The notes: generated by a model from the letters alone, not told the origin. DNA of 64,000 nucleotides from JBBQSN01 sp963825505 (GCA_963825505.1 CAWGTL010000012.1:90021-154020), one strand, 5' to 3'. Numbered from the stretch's first letter, positions 36,010-44,885 are shown. Numbers and translations: made by a program.

Positions 36010-37341
36010 GTGGCGGGCCGCCACCCGGTCCTCACCGCGCTGAGCGCCGCGTACGAGGCCGACCTGGTCGGCGCGCTCGAGCGGGCCCGCGGCGAGGTGC
36101 TCGTGGTCCGGCGCTGCGTCGACCTGGCCGACCTGCTGGCGGCCGCGTCGGGCGGCCGGGCGGTCGCGGTGCTCGTCTCGGCCGACCTGCGCCGCCTCGA
36201 CCGCGACGCCCTCGCCCGGCTCCGCGCCCAGGGGCTCGCGGTCGTGGGTGTCGCCGACCCGGGTTCTGCTGAGCAGGCCGAGCGGCTCCGGGTGCTCGGC
36301 GTCGAGCACGCCGTGGCGGCGGACGCCGAGCCCGCCCTGGTGGATCTGGCTGTGGCAGAGGCGCTCTCGCGCCCGACACCGCGTCCGTGGTCGGTGGCGT
36401 CGCCGGCTGACCCGGCCGACGCGATCGTCGCCCACCCGGACGTCGTCGGCGGCGCGGACGGCGCCGGCGCGGACCCGCACGACGACGCACCCCGGGCCGG
36501 CCGGCTGGTCGCCGTCTGGGGCCCGGTCGGCTCGCCGGGGCGCACCACCGTGGCGACCACGCTGGCCGCCGAGCTCGCCCTGCTGCGCCACGACACCCTG
36601 CTCGTCGACGCCGACACCTACGGCGCCAGCGTGGCCCAGACGCTCGGCGTGCTCGACGAGGCGCCGGGCCTGGCCGCGGCCTGCCGGTCGGCCACGGCGG
36701 GCAACCTCGACCCGGTCCAGCTGGCGCGGCTGTCGCCGGTGGTGGCGCCGCACCTGCGCGTGCTCACCGGCATCACCCGCGCCGACCGCTGGCCGGAGGT
36801 GGGCGCCACCGGGCTCGAGCAGGTGTGGGCGGCGGCGCGGGCCCTCGGGCCGTGGACGGTGGTCGACACCGGCTTCGCCCTGGAGCGCGACGAGGAGCTG
36901 ACGTACGACACCCTCGCCCCGCGGCGCAACGCCGCGACGCTCTCGGCGCTGGAGGCCGCCGACGTCGTCGTGGCCGTCGGTGCGGCCGACCCGGTCGGGA
37001 TGCAGCGGCTGGTGCGCGGTCTCGGCGAGCTGGCCGAGCTGTTCGCGCAGGTGCGGCCGCGGGTGGTGCTCACCCGGGTGCGGTCGTCCGCCGTCGGGTC
37101 CGACCCGCAGCGGCGGGTCACCGACGCGCTGCGCCGGTACGCGGGCGTCGAGCGCGTGGTCGCCGTCCCGGACGACCGCCCGGCCCTCGACGCCGCGCTG
37201 CTGGCCGGTCGCACGCTCACCGAGCACGCGCCGTCCTCGCCCGCGCGCACCGCGCTCGCCGGGCTCGCGGCCGAGCTCACCGGCGCGCTGCCGGCCGGGC
37301 GCGGACGCCGCCGGGCCCGCGGTACCGCCCGGACGGCATGA
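36010..37341 (+). CDS. CpaE/MinD-like ATPase
   Basis: The 443-residue protein has an N-terminal receiver-like region without clear phospho-site residues (AVLVSADLRRLDRDALARL). A ParA/MinD ATPase domain follows from about residue 165. Its P-loop is GPVGSPGRTTVATTLAAELA, with Arg where the deviant Walker A motif has Lys, and switch I is LLVDADTYGASVAQTLG. In Tad systems CpaE positions the machinery. The Lys to Arg change may alter nucleotide use. It starts 1 nt after the SAF stop, so the two are cotranslated. A chromosome-partition role is less likely. Confidence 0.82.
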   Translation: MAGRHPVLTALSAAYEADLVGALERARGEVLVVRRCVDLADLLAAASGGRAVAVLVSADLRRLDRDALARLRAQGLAVVGVADPGSAEQAERLRVLGVEHAVAADAEPALVDLAVAEALSRPTPRPWSVASPADPADAIVAHPDVVGGADGAGADPHDDAPRAGRLVAVWGPVGSPGRTTVATTLAAELALLRHDTLLVDADTYGASVAQTLGVLDEAPGLAAACRSATAGNLDPVQLARLSPVVAPHLRVLTGITRADRWPEVGATGLEQVWAAARALGPWTVVDTGFALERDEELTYDTLAPRRNAATLSALEAADVVVAVGAADPVGMQRLVRGLGELAELFAQVRPRVVLTRVRSSAVGSDPQRRVTDALRRYAGVERVVAVPDDRPALDAALLAGRTLTEHAPSSPARTALAGLAAELTGALPAGRGRRRARGTARTA

Positions 37342-37348
37342 TGGCGGC

Positions 37349-38053
37349 GTGAGCACCCCGGCCGTCCCGTCCGCGCTCGTCGTCGACTGGGGCGGTGTGC
37401 TCACCGTCCCGCTGTCCCAGGCCTTCGGCGGGTGGGCCGCCCGCGAGGGCGTCGGCATGGACGTCTACCGCGACACCCTGCGGGAGTGGGGCGCGGTCGA
37501 GCCGGCGCCCGAGCGGGGCACCGACGAGGTGGCGGGTGGCTCGCTGGGGGCCGACGTCGCGTCCGGACCGGTGGCCGCCCTGGAGCGCGGCGAGCTGGAC
37601 CGGACGGAGTTCGAGCGCGACCTGGCCGCCGAGCTGACCCGCCGCGGCGTCACCGTGCGCGCCGACGGGCTGCTCGACCGGATGCTGTCGGGCCTCGAGG
37701 CCCCCGAGCCGCGGATGCACGCGCTGGTGCGGGCGGCCCGGCAGGCGGGGCTGCGCACGGCCCTGCTGTCGAACTCCTGGGGCAACACCTACGACCGCAC
37801 CGGCTGGGACGACATGTTCGAGGTGGTCGTGATCTCCGGCGAGGTGGGCATGCGCAAGCCGGAGGCGCGGATCTTCACCCACACCGTCGAGCGGCTCGGT
37901 CTCGCGCCGCAGCAGTGCGTGATGGTCGACGACCTGCCGTCCAACGTCGCCGGGGCCGAGGCGGTGGGCATGCACGCGGTGCTGCACCGTGAGGTCGACA
38001 CCACCGTGCGCACGATCTCGGGACTCACCGGGGTGGACCTGTCCGGGGTGTAG
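37349..38053 (+). CDS. HAD superfamily hydrolase (HAD-IA)
   Basis: The 234-residue protein has HAD motif I VVDWGGVLT (nucleophile Asp near residue 13, with the second acid replaced by Gly), motif II LLSNSWGN, motif III Lys in GMRKPEARIF and motif IV VMVDDLPSNV. A helical cap lies between motifs I and II. The sequence resembles epoxide-hydrolase-N-like or phosphoglycolate-type HAD-IA phosphatases; the substrate is unknown. GTG 37349 follows CATGAT (37337-37342) by 6 nt, suggesting leaderless transcription. Confidence 0.88.
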   Translation: MSTPAVPSALVVDWGGVLTVPLSQAFGGWAAREGVGMDVYRDTLREWGAVEPAPERGTDEVAGGSLGADVASGPVAALERGELDRTEFERDLAAELTRRGVTVRADGLLDRMLSGLEAPEPRMHALVRAARQAGLRTALLSNSWGNTYDRTGWDDMFEVVVISGEVGMRKPEARIFTHTVERLGLAPQQCVMVDDLPSNVAGAEAVGMHAVLHREVDTTVRTISGLTGVDLSGV

Positions 38054-38135
38054 GGGTGCGGACGGTGCTGCCCGTCTAGGGTGCGACGTGGGGCGGCCAG
38101 GGCGGCCGTCCCGGAGCGGGAAGGAGCTGTCGCCG

Positions 38136-39563
38136 GTGTCGAACCGCCTCACGCCGCTGGACGTGTCGTTCCTGTACCTCGAGGAGCCCACGACCGTCAT
38201 GCACGTGGGCTCGGTGATGGTGTTCGACGCTCCCGCAGACGGTTTCGACTACGAGGCGCTGGTGCGCCACATCGCCGCGCGGATCGCGTTCGTGCCCCGC
38301 TACCGCCAGCGGGTGCGCCAGGTGCCGGGGCGGCTCGCGAACCCGCTCTGGGTCGACGACCAGCGCTTCGACCTCAGCTACCACGTACGGCGCTCCGCGC
38401 TGCCGCGGCCGGGGACGATGGCGCAGCTGCGCGACCTCGTGGCCCGGGTGATGCCGCGCCACCTCGACCGCAGCCGACCCCTGTGGGAGGCCTACGTCGT
38501 GGAGGGTCTCGAGGGCGGCCGGTTCGCGATCGTCACCAAGTCGCACCAGGCGCTGGTCGACGGCGTCAACGCGGTCGACCTCGCGCAGGTGATCCTCGAC
38601 GACACCCCTTCTGCGACACCGCTTCCCGCTGACACCTGGCACCCGTCGAGGGAGCCGTCCCTGGTCGAGCTCATCACGGGCGCGGTCACCGACGCCGTGC
38701 AGCGCCCGACCCAGGTGCTCGACACGGTGCGCGCCGGCGCGGGTGACCTGCGCGTCAACGTCGACAAGGTCGTCGGCGCGCTCGGGAACCTCGCCCGCAC
38801 CGCCACCAACCCCGCGCCGGACTCGCCGCTCAACGTCGAGATCGGCGAGCACCGCAGGTTCGGCACCGTCGCCACCGAGCTCGACGACTACCGCGAGATC
38901 CGCGCCTTCCACGCGACCGGCGGCCGTCGGCGCGGCAAGCGGGCCGTCGAGGCGCAGATCAGCGTCAACGACGTGGTGCTCGCGACCCTGGCCGGCGCCC
39001 TGCGCGAGTGGATGCTCACGCGCGGCGCGCGGGTGGCGCCCACCACGAGCGTGCGGGCGATGGTCCCGGTCAGCGTGCGGTCCGACGACCCGTCGTCCGG
39101 TCCGAACATCTCCCGCGTCGAGCAGCTGCTCGTCGACCTCCCGCTGGGGGAGCCGAACGCCACGGTGCGGCTGCAGCAGGTGGCCTACCAGATGAAGGCG
39201 CACGCCGACACCGGTCGTGCCGTCCCGGCGCGACGGCTCGCCGAGGTGGGCGGCTTCGCGCCCACCACGCTGCACTCGCTCGGTGCGCGGGTGGCCAGCG
39301 GCCTGTCGCGGCGGGTGTTCAACCTGCTCGTCACCAACGTCCCAGGGCCGCAGCACGCGCTGTACGCGGCCGGCGCCGAGCTGCAGCAGACCTACCCGGT
39401 GATCCCGCTCGCGAAGGGGCAGGGCCTGGCCGTCGGGCTGACGTCGTACAAGGGCGGGGTCTTCTACGGGCTCAACGCCGATCGCGAGGCGATGCCCGAC
39501 CTCGAGGTGCTGTGCCAGTGCGTCACCGAGTCGCTCGAGGAGCTGCGGGAGACGATCCGGTGA
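38136..39563 (+). CDS. WS/DGAT wax ester synthase/diacylglycerol acyltransferase
   Basis: The 475-residue enzyme has the N-terminal LTPLDVSFLYLEEPTTVMHV, the active-site region KSHQALVDGVNAVDLAQVI, a central NDVVLATLAGALREW and the C-terminal LLVTNVPGPQ and YPVIPLAKGQGLAVGLTSY. It would transfer acyl groups to alcohols or diacylglycerol to form storage lipid. The usual HHxxxDG is SHxxxDG here; the second, catalytic His and the Asp are kept. GTG 38136 is preceded by GAAGGAG. The stop overlaps the patatin-like gene start, which links synthesis with lipid hydrolysis. Confidence 0.92.
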   Translation: MSNRLTPLDVSFLYLEEPTTVMHVGSVMVFDAPADGFDYEALVRHIAARIAFVPRYRQRVRQVPGRLANPLWVDDQRFDLSYHVRRSALPRPGTMAQLRDLVARVMPRHLDRSRPLWEAYVVEGLEGGRFAIVTKSHQALVDGVNAVDLAQVILDDTPSATPLPADTWHPSREPSLVELITGAVTDAVQRPTQVLDTVRAGAGDLRVNVDKVVGALGNLARTATNPAPDSPLNVEIGEHRRFGTVATELDDYREIRAFHATGGRRRGKRAVEAQISVNDVVLATLAGALREWMLTRGARVAPTTSVRAMVPVSVRSDDPSSGPNISRVEQLLVDLPLGEPNATVRLQQVAYQMKAHADTGRAVPARRLAEVGGFAPTTLHSLGARVASGLSRRVFNLLVTNVPGPQHALYAAGAELQQTYPVIPLAKGQGLAVGLTSYKGGVFYGLNADREAMPDLEVLCQCVTESLEELRETIR

Positions 39564-40619
39564 CCCGGCGGTGGGGTCTGGTCCTCGGCGGCGGCGGCGT
39601 GCTCGGCGGCGCGTGGATGGTCGGCGCCCTCGGCGCGCTCCAGCAGGTGCAGGGGCTCGACCCCCGCGACGCCGACCTGCTGATCGGCACGTCGGCGGGC
39701 TCGGTGACGGCCGCCTTGCTCGGTGCCGGCGTCAGCGTCGAGGAGCTGCGTGCCCACCAGCTCGGCGAGCACGCCCGGTCCGGCCCCCTGGCCCGGCTCG
39801 GCTGGGACTACGAGACCGCCACCGGCGGTGCCCTGCCGCCGCGGCCGCGTGCCGGGCTGGGCTCGGCCGCCCTGGTGTCGCAGGGCGCCGCGAAGCTGCG
39901 CCAGCTGCCGCCCACCGCGGTGCTGTCCGCCCTGATGCCCGAGGGGCGCGGCTCGCTGGAGACCGTGGGCAAGCTGATCGCCGACGTCCAGGCCGAGGTG
40001 GGTGCCCCACCCGGCGGCGTGGTCGCCCCATCCCGGCGTGCGCGCCGTCGCGATGGACTACGAGTCCGGGCGCCGGGTGGCGTTCGGGGAACCGGGCTCG
40101 CCGCCGGCCTCCCTCTCCGACGCCGTGATGGCGTCGTGCGCGATCCCCGGCTGGTACCAGCCGGTCGTGGTGCACGGGGTGCGGTACATCGACGGCGGAG
40201 CGGCGTCGTCCACCAACATCGACCTGCTCGCCGGGCACGACCTCGACGAGGTGTTCGTCCTGGCCCCGATGGTGTCCTTCGCGCTCGACGCCCCGCACGG
40301 CGTCACCGCGCGGCTCGAGCGGGCCTGGCGCCAGCGGGTCACGCGCCGAGCGCTGCGCGAGGTCGCCAAGGTGCACGCCGAGGGCACCGACGTCACCGTC
40401 CTCGGCCCCGGTCCGGAGGACCTGGAGGCGATCGGTGCCAACCTGATGGACGTCACCCGCCGCCGGCTCGTGCTCGACACGGCGATCCGGACGACGGCGG
40501 TGGAGCTCGAGGACCCGGAGCAGCTGGAGGCGCTGGTGCACCAGGTGGAGTCGCAGCCCGAGATCGAGGTGCCCGAGGGCGTCGACGGCGCAACCGGCAC
40601 GCAGCTGGACGCGGGATGA
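39560..40619 (+). pseudogene. Patatin-like phospholipase, frame broken once
   Basis: GTG 39560 overlaps the WS/DGAT stop. The first part has the oxyanion loop LVLGGGGVLGGAWMVGAL and nucleophile elbow LIGTSAGSVTAALL. At about 40012 one extra C or G shifts the frame. The rest reads HPGVRAVAMDYESGRRV, SCAIPGWYQPVVV and the Asp motif YIDGGAASSTNIDLL. Restored, it has about 352 residues with the Ser-Asp dyad complete. It likely hydrolyses lipid esters. The end overlaps the DUF6912 start. The clean coupling on both sides suggests the gene is functional and the extra base an error. Confidence 0.82.
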
Positions 40620-41122
40620 GGGTCTTCGTCCCGGGAACGGGACCGCTTCTGGCGCGATGGGTCTCGTCGGGAGAGATCACGATCGAGCTCACCGCGCACG
40701 CCGTCACGCCGGCGCTGCGCGAGTGGTACACCGAGGGCGACGCCGAAGAGCTCGAGTACGCCGCGATGGTCGAGGCGGCCGAGGCCTCCCTCCGCCTGCT
40801 GGGCGACGACCCCACCGCACCGCGCCGCCGGCTGGTGCTGGCCGCCGAGGTCGACGTCGCCATCACGCTCCCGGACGGCGACACCGGCCCGCGGTCGCAG
40901 GTCCTGCTGCCAGGCCCCCTCTCGCTGTCCGACGTCGTCAGCCTGCACGTCGACGACGAGGACGCCGAGGACGACGTCGCCGCCGCCGCGCAGGCGGTCG
41001 AGGCCGCCGACACCGGTGACGACGACGCGCAGTTCGTGGTCGACGGCGCCGAGGGCCACGACCTGCTCTGGTTCGACACCACCGAGACGTCCCTGGTGCT
41101 CACCGAGCTCGGGGCCGGCTGA
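40616..41122 (+). CDS. DUF6912 family protein
   Basis: The 168-residue protein starts MRVFVPGTGPLLARWVSSGE and has LTAHAVTPALREWYTEGDAE and LEYAAMVEAAEASLRLL, as in the actinobacterial DUF6912 family. An acidic insertion follows (VDDEDAEDDVAAAAQAVEAA), and it ends LLWFDTTETSLVLTEL. No enzymatic motif can be named. ATG 40616 overlaps the patatin-like stop by 4 nt. This places it as the third gene of a coupled set with WS/DGAT and the patatin-like protein, although family members occur in many contexts. Confidence 0.78.
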   Translation: MRVFVPGTGPLLARWVSSGEITIELTAHAVTPALREWYTEGDAEELEYAAMVEAAEASLRLLGDDPTAPRRRLVLAAEVDVAITLPDGDTGPRSQVLLPGPLSLSDVVSLHVDDEDAEDDVAAAAQAVEAADTGDDDAQFVVDGAEGHDLLWFDTTETSLVLTELGAG

Positions 41123-41131
41123 GGCCGCAGC

Positions 41132-42175
41132 ATGAGCGCGGTGCTCGACGCGGTGCGCGTGCCGGTGGTGCAGGCGCCGATGGCGGGCGTGTCCGGCGGG
41201 GCGCTGGCCGCCGCGGTGTCCGCCGCCGGTGGCCTCGGGATGGTGGCGCCCGGCCCTGCCACTCCTGCGTCCTGGGTCGCCGACGAGAGCCGGACCGCCC
41301 GCGGCGCAGGAGGTTTCGGCGTCGGGCTGATGGCGTGGGTGCTGCCCGACCGTCCGGACCTGCTCGACGTCGTCCTGGCCGACCCGCCGGCGCTCGTGAG
41401 CGTCAGCTACGGCCCGTTCGAGCAGTACCTCGGCCGTCTGCGCGAGGCGGGCTGCGAGGTCACCACCCAGGTCGGCACGGTCGAGGAGGCCCGCCGGGCG
41501 CTCGACGCGGGCGTCGACCTGCTCGTCGTCCGGGGCGCCGAGGCGGGCGGGCACGGCCGCGACGCCGTGGCGACGATGCCTCTGCTGCAGGAGGTCCTGG
41601 AGCTCGCCGACGTCCCCGTGCTCGCGGCCGGCGGCGTCAGCGGCCCGCGCGGGCTGGCGGCGGCGCTGGCGGCGGGCGCCGACGGCGTCTGGGTCGGCAC
41701 CGCCTTCATGCTCTGCCACGAGGCCCTCACGGCGCCTGCGGTGCGGGCCCGGCTGGTGGCGGCGTCGTCGGGCGGCACCGAGTACTCCTCGCTCTTCGAC
41801 CGCGGCGCCCGGCTCGGCTGGCCCGCCGAGTACGGCGGCCGGTACCTGCGCTCGGCCTTCACCGAGGCGTGGGAGGGCCGGGTCGACGAGATCGGCTCGG
41901 ACGACGACGCCTTCGCCGCGATCGAGACCGCGCGCGCAGCCGGCGACGGCGAGGCGATGCCGGTGTACGCGGGTCAGGCGGTCGGTGCGCTGTCCACCGA
42001 GCGCTCCGCCGCCGAGGTGGTGGCAGACCTCGCCCGCGGTCTCGACCTGCTCGGCGCCGCGGCGCAGCGCTGGCTCCGGCTGAGCCCTAGAACGGGGACG
42101 GGAGACCGCTGTCGAGGGACATCAGGTCGTGGTCGACGCCGGTGCCGGCGAGCAGCCCGGACGCGGCGGCGGTGA
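41132..42175 (+). CDS. Nitronate monooxygenase-like flavoprotein
   Basis: The FMN TIM-barrel enzyme of the NMO/2-nitropropane dioxygenase family starts at ATG 41132. It has VVQAPMAGVSGGALAAAVSA, the FMN-binding VVRGAEAGGHGRD with its His, VLAAGGVSGPRGLAAALAAG and GVWVGTAFMLCHEA. It oxidises alkyl nitronates or acts as an NAD(P)H:quinone reductase. As written, the frame runs 89 nt into the convergent oxidoreductase and ends in an Arg-rich tail. One missing base near 42060 would give a C-terminus ALAPAEP and a TAG at 42088 sharing CTAG with the neighbour. That is probably the true end. Confidence 0.85.
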   Translation: MSAVLDAVRVPVVQAPMAGVSGGALAAAVSAAGGLGMVAPGPATPASWVADESRTARGAGGFGVGLMAWVLPDRPDLLDVVLADPPALVSVSYGPFEQYLGRLREAGCEVTTQVGTVEEARRALDAGVDLLVVRGAEAGGHGRDAVATMPLLQEVLELADVPVLAAGGVSGPRGLAAALAAGADGVWVGTAFMLCHEALTAPAVRARLVAASSGGTEYSSLFDRGARLGWPAEYGGRYLRSAFTEAWEGRVDEIGSDDDAFAAIETARAAGDGEAMPVYAGQAVGALSTERSAAEVVADLARGLDLLGAAAQRWLRLSPRTGTGDRCRGTSGRGRRRCRRAARTRRR

Positions 42176-43044
42176 GCACCGAGGCCAGCGGGCCGGGGTA
42201 GCTCGCCTGGTGCGCCATGTCGCCCGCGGCGTAGACGCCGGGCCGGCTGGTCTGGCCCATGATCCCGACCTCGACGCAGCCCGAGGGCAGCAGGTCGAGC
42301 CCGAGCTGCTCCGCGAACGGGGCGGCCTGGGCGAACGTCGGCGCGACGAACAGCCCGCCGACCTCCTCGGCCGGGCCGCCCTCGAGGTCGACCCGGGCGC
42401 CCGACCGCGCTGCGGCAGACCCCGAGGACGCGGCTCGGGGCGGACGGTGACGCCGGCGCGGACCAGGACGTCGCGGGACGCCTCGTCCAGCTCGCCGCCG
42501 TCGGCGAGCACCGTGATCCGCGAGGCGATCCGGCTCGACCAGCATCGCCACCCGGGCCACGTGCGGCCCGGAGCCGAGCACCGCGACGTGCTGCCCCGAG
42601 AACTCGTGGCCGTGGCAGTACGGGCAGTGCGCCACGACGCTGCCGAACAGCCCGTCCAGGCCGGGGTGCGGCGGCAGCGTGTCGCGCAGGCCGGTGGCGA
42701 GCAGCACCCGCCGGGTGCGCAGCGGCTCCCGCTGTCCGTCCGGGTCGTCGGCGAGGTGGACGACGAAGCCGTCGCCGTCGGGCTGAGACGTCGGTGGCGC
42801 CGACGTCGCGCACCTGCACGGTGCCGTACTGCGCCAGCTGCTCGCGGGCGATCGCGCGCAGCTCGGCCGGTGGCGTGCCGTCGCGCGAGACGAAGTTGTG
42901 CAGGTGGTCGGCGGGGTCGTTGCGGTACCCGCCTGGGTCGAGGACCACCACCGGCCGGTGCATCCGCCCGAGGGTGAGCGCTGCCTGCAGACCGGCGGGT
43001 CCACCACCGAGGATGACGACGTCCTGATCCACCTGGGGGTCCAT
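42087..43044 (-). pseudogene. FAD-dependent thioredoxin reductase-like oxidoreductase, frame broken three times
   Basis: ATG 43044 is preceded by AGGAGG. The protein begins VDQDVVILGGGPAGLQAALT (FAD binding). Shifts near 42787, 42542 and 42425 move through all three frames. The joined product has VVLDPGGYRNDP, the redox pair CPYC in AHCPYCHGHEFSG, NAD-binding HVAVLGSGPHVARVAML and the FAD C-terminal motif GVYAAGDMAHQASYPGPL. The total is about 318 residues, as expected for a dithiol oxidase/TrxR-type flavoprotein. It is divergent from a MerR gene whose operator sits in its promoter. Confidence 0.8.
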
Positions 43045-43084
43045 CTGGTGCCTCCTGTTGCGTCCGGAACTTGTTTCTGCACAG

Positions 43085-43115
43085 AGTCTGTGACTTCATG
43101 TTGACATGAAGTCAA
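43085..43115 (-). promoter_or_regulatory. MerR-type promoter/operator of the oxidoreductase gene
   Basis: TGACTTCATG (43091-43100) and CATGAAGTCA (43105-43114) form a perfect 10-bp inverted repeat around TTGA. On the complement strand it lies between TTGACT (-35, 43110-43115) and CAGACT (-10, 43085-43090) with a 19-bp spacer, the classic MerR activator layout. It also covers the merR start codon, so it can autoregulate. Confidence 0.7.
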
Positions 43116-43510
43116 GCGAGACGCTCCTGAGCTGGTCGGTGGGCGAGGTCGCCGCCCGGTTCGACCTCGAGACGCACGTGCTGCGGTACTGGGAGGACGT
43201 CGGCCTGCTGGCGCCCGCGCGGGACCCCGCCGGCCGCCGCCGCTACGTCCGCGACGACGTCGTCCGGGTGGCGGTCGTCGTGCGCAACAAGGCGGCGGGG
43301 ATGAGCCTGGACCAGATCCGGGTGCTGCTCGACTCCGGCTCCGCCGACCGGCACGCCGTGCTGCAGGCGCACCTGGACGACCTGGAGCGACGGATGGAGG
43401 AGATGCGGCGGTCCCGGGAGATGACCGAGCACGCGCTGCGCTGCCGGGCGCACGACGTGGCCACCTGCCCGCGCTTCCGGGCGCACCTCGACGGGCTGCT
43501 CGAGGGCTGA
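43106..43510 (+). CDS. MerR-family transcriptional regulator
   Basis: The 134-residue protein has the MerR winged HTH (LSWSVGEVAARFDLETHVLR, YWEDVGLLAPARD, RRRYVRDDVVRVAVVV) and a dimerisation coiled coil (LQAHLDDLERRMEEMRRSRE). The C-terminus has Cys in ALRCRAHDVATCPRFRAHL, a C-x8-C pair that could sense redox state or a metal. It probably activates the divergent FAD oxidoreductase from the inverted repeat at 43091-43114. ATG 43106 sits inside that repeat. Confidence 0.9.
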   Translation: MKSSETLLSWSVGEVAARFDLETHVLRYWEDVGLLAPARDPAGRRRYVRDDVVRVAVVVRNKAAGMSLDQIRVLLDSGSADRHAVLQAHLDDLERRMEEMRRSREMTEHALRCRAHDVATCPRFRAHLDGLLEG

Positions 43511-43578
43511 GCCGAGGACGTTGACAGCGGCCCGGTCGCGGCGGACCCTCCAGGGCAGGGCGACGCGGGGGAGGTCGG

Positions 43579-44246
43579 ATGGGCACGCGGGTGGCGGGCG
43601 TCTCGGGCGCCCTGGCGGCGATCGGTCTCGCTGCGGCCGCGCTCGCGCTCTCGGGTGCGGCGCCGTCCCCGGACGCCTCCTTCGTCGTCAACGCCGGTGC
43701 GTCGCCCCCGGCGGTGACGGGTGCGGAGCTCGAGGACGCGCAACGGTACGCGGAGCAGGAGGGGCTGGTCATCGAGGACGTGGTCGAGCGGGTCGCCGGC
43801 CAGAACGAGTTCGCCGCTGCTCGCCACCGAGGTGCAGACCCGCTACCCGGAGCAGTTCTCGTCGGCGCGGTGGGACCCCGGCGCGGACAGCCGCGGGGAG
43901 ATCGCGTTCGTCGAGCTCCCCCCGAGCGGCGCCGTGGAGCTCATCCGGGCCAGCGGTCAGAGCGTGCGGGTGCGGGTGGTCGGCGGGGCGTCGGAGCAGG
44001 ACGCCGTCGCCGCCCAGGTGCGGGCCTTCGGCGCGGCGCACGCCGTCGCGGGCGTCCGGGAGGCCACGGCGTCGGTGGACCCGGCGACGGCGACGATCAC
44101 GATCACGGTCGACCCCGACCCCACCCTCGGTCCGGAGCAGGTCGACCGGCTCCGGGCAGACGTCGCGAGGGCGGCCGAGGCCGCGGCGGGGGACCCGTCC
44201 CTGGAGGTGGAGGTCGTCGTCGGCACCCGTGCGGTCCGGCGACTGA
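43579..44246 (+). pseudogene. Secreted hypothetical protein, frame broken twice
   Basis: It starts with a signal peptide (VSGALAAIGLAAAALALSGA) and a mature part SPDASFVVNAGASPPAVTG. AQRYAEQEGLVIEDVVERVA and NEF follow. At about 43805 an extra G shifts the frame to ATEVQTRYPEQFSSARWDPG and IAFVELPPSGAVELIRASGQ. Near 44229 a second extra base would give the ending VRSGD at TGA 44244-44246, just before the TetR stop. About 222 residues result. The two halves look like alpha/beta ferredoxin-like units, as in protease prodomains, but no enzyme domain is present. The function is unknown. Confidence 0.6.
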
Positions 44247-44256
44247 CGCACGCGGC

Positions 44257-44820
44257 TCAGTCGCGCGGGCGCAGGCTGCCGTCGAGGCTGCGGACCACGA
44301 GGTCGAGGGCGTCGTGGCGGGAGCCGCCGGACTCGTTCGTCCACGACCACCCCGCGTACAGCACGCACCAGAGCATCGACGACAGCCAGGCCACCGGCTG
44401 GGCGGCGTCGATGCTGCCGTCGGCCTGGCCACGCTCGAACGCCTTCACGCTGCTGTCGTCGACGCAGCCGTCGGGCGGGTCGTCCAGCTGCACCACGCCG
44501 TGGAAGATCAGCGACAGCACGTCGCCGAGGTCGAAGTACTCGCGGCACACCCGCAGCACCGCCTCGCGGCCCGGGCCGTCGTCGAGCCGGGCGCGGTCGT
44601 CGGCCTCCTGGAGCCGGCGCGAGCACTCGGTGGCGACGGCCGCCATCAGGTCCGAGCGCTCGGGGAAGTAGCGGTGCACCGTGGTGCGGCCGACGCCGGC
44701 CTCCACCGCGATGTCGCCGAGGCTGGCCCCGGAGTCGGCGGCCAGGGCCCTCACGGCGGCGGTCAGGATCGCCTGCCGGGTGCGCGAGCGCGTCCCCGTC
44801 CCCGTCTCCGTGGTCGTCAC
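44257..44820 (-). CDS. TetR-family transcriptional regulator
   Basis: The 187-residue repressor has an N-terminal HTH (RQAILTAAVRALAADSGASL, GDIAVEAGVGRTTVHRYFPE) followed by a helical ligand-binding domain with LSLIFHGVVQLDDPP and a WLSSMLWCVLYAGWSW helix. GTG 44820 is supported by TATCCT 7 nt upstream; an earlier GTG at 44838 would lie upstream of this -10. It is divergent from an ABC exporter with 75 nt between, and a 7-2-7 inverted repeat lies there. Repression of the exporter is the likely role. Confidence 0.88.
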   Translation of the reverse strand: MTTTETGTGTRSRTRQAILTAAVRALAADSGASLGDIAVEAGVGRTTVHRYFPERSDLMAAVATECSRRLQEADDRARLDDGPGREAVLRVCREYFDLGDVLSLIFHGVVQLDDPPDGCVDDSSVKAFERGQADGSIDAAQPVAWLSSMLWCVLYAGWSWTNESGGSRHDALDLVVRSLDGSLRPRD

Positions 44821-44827
44821 GTCCGAC

Positions 44828-44833
44828 AGGATA
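44828..44833 (-). promoter_or_regulatory. Leaderless -10 hexamer of tetR-like gene
   Basis: TATCCT on the complement strand, followed by 7 nt and then GTG 44820. It fits TANNNT and decides the start codon. Confidence 0.55.
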
Positions 44834-44869
44834 ACCACGACCCGGACGACAACAGGTCTTGCCCGACAC

Positions 44870-44885
44870 GGAACACGTGTGTTCC
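44870..44885. promoter_or_regulatory. Candidate TetR operator
   Basis: GGAACAC, two central bases, then GTGTTCC: a perfect 7-2-7 inverted repeat placed 10 nt before the exporter ATG at 44896. Binding here would cover the exporter promoter. Confidence 0.55.
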
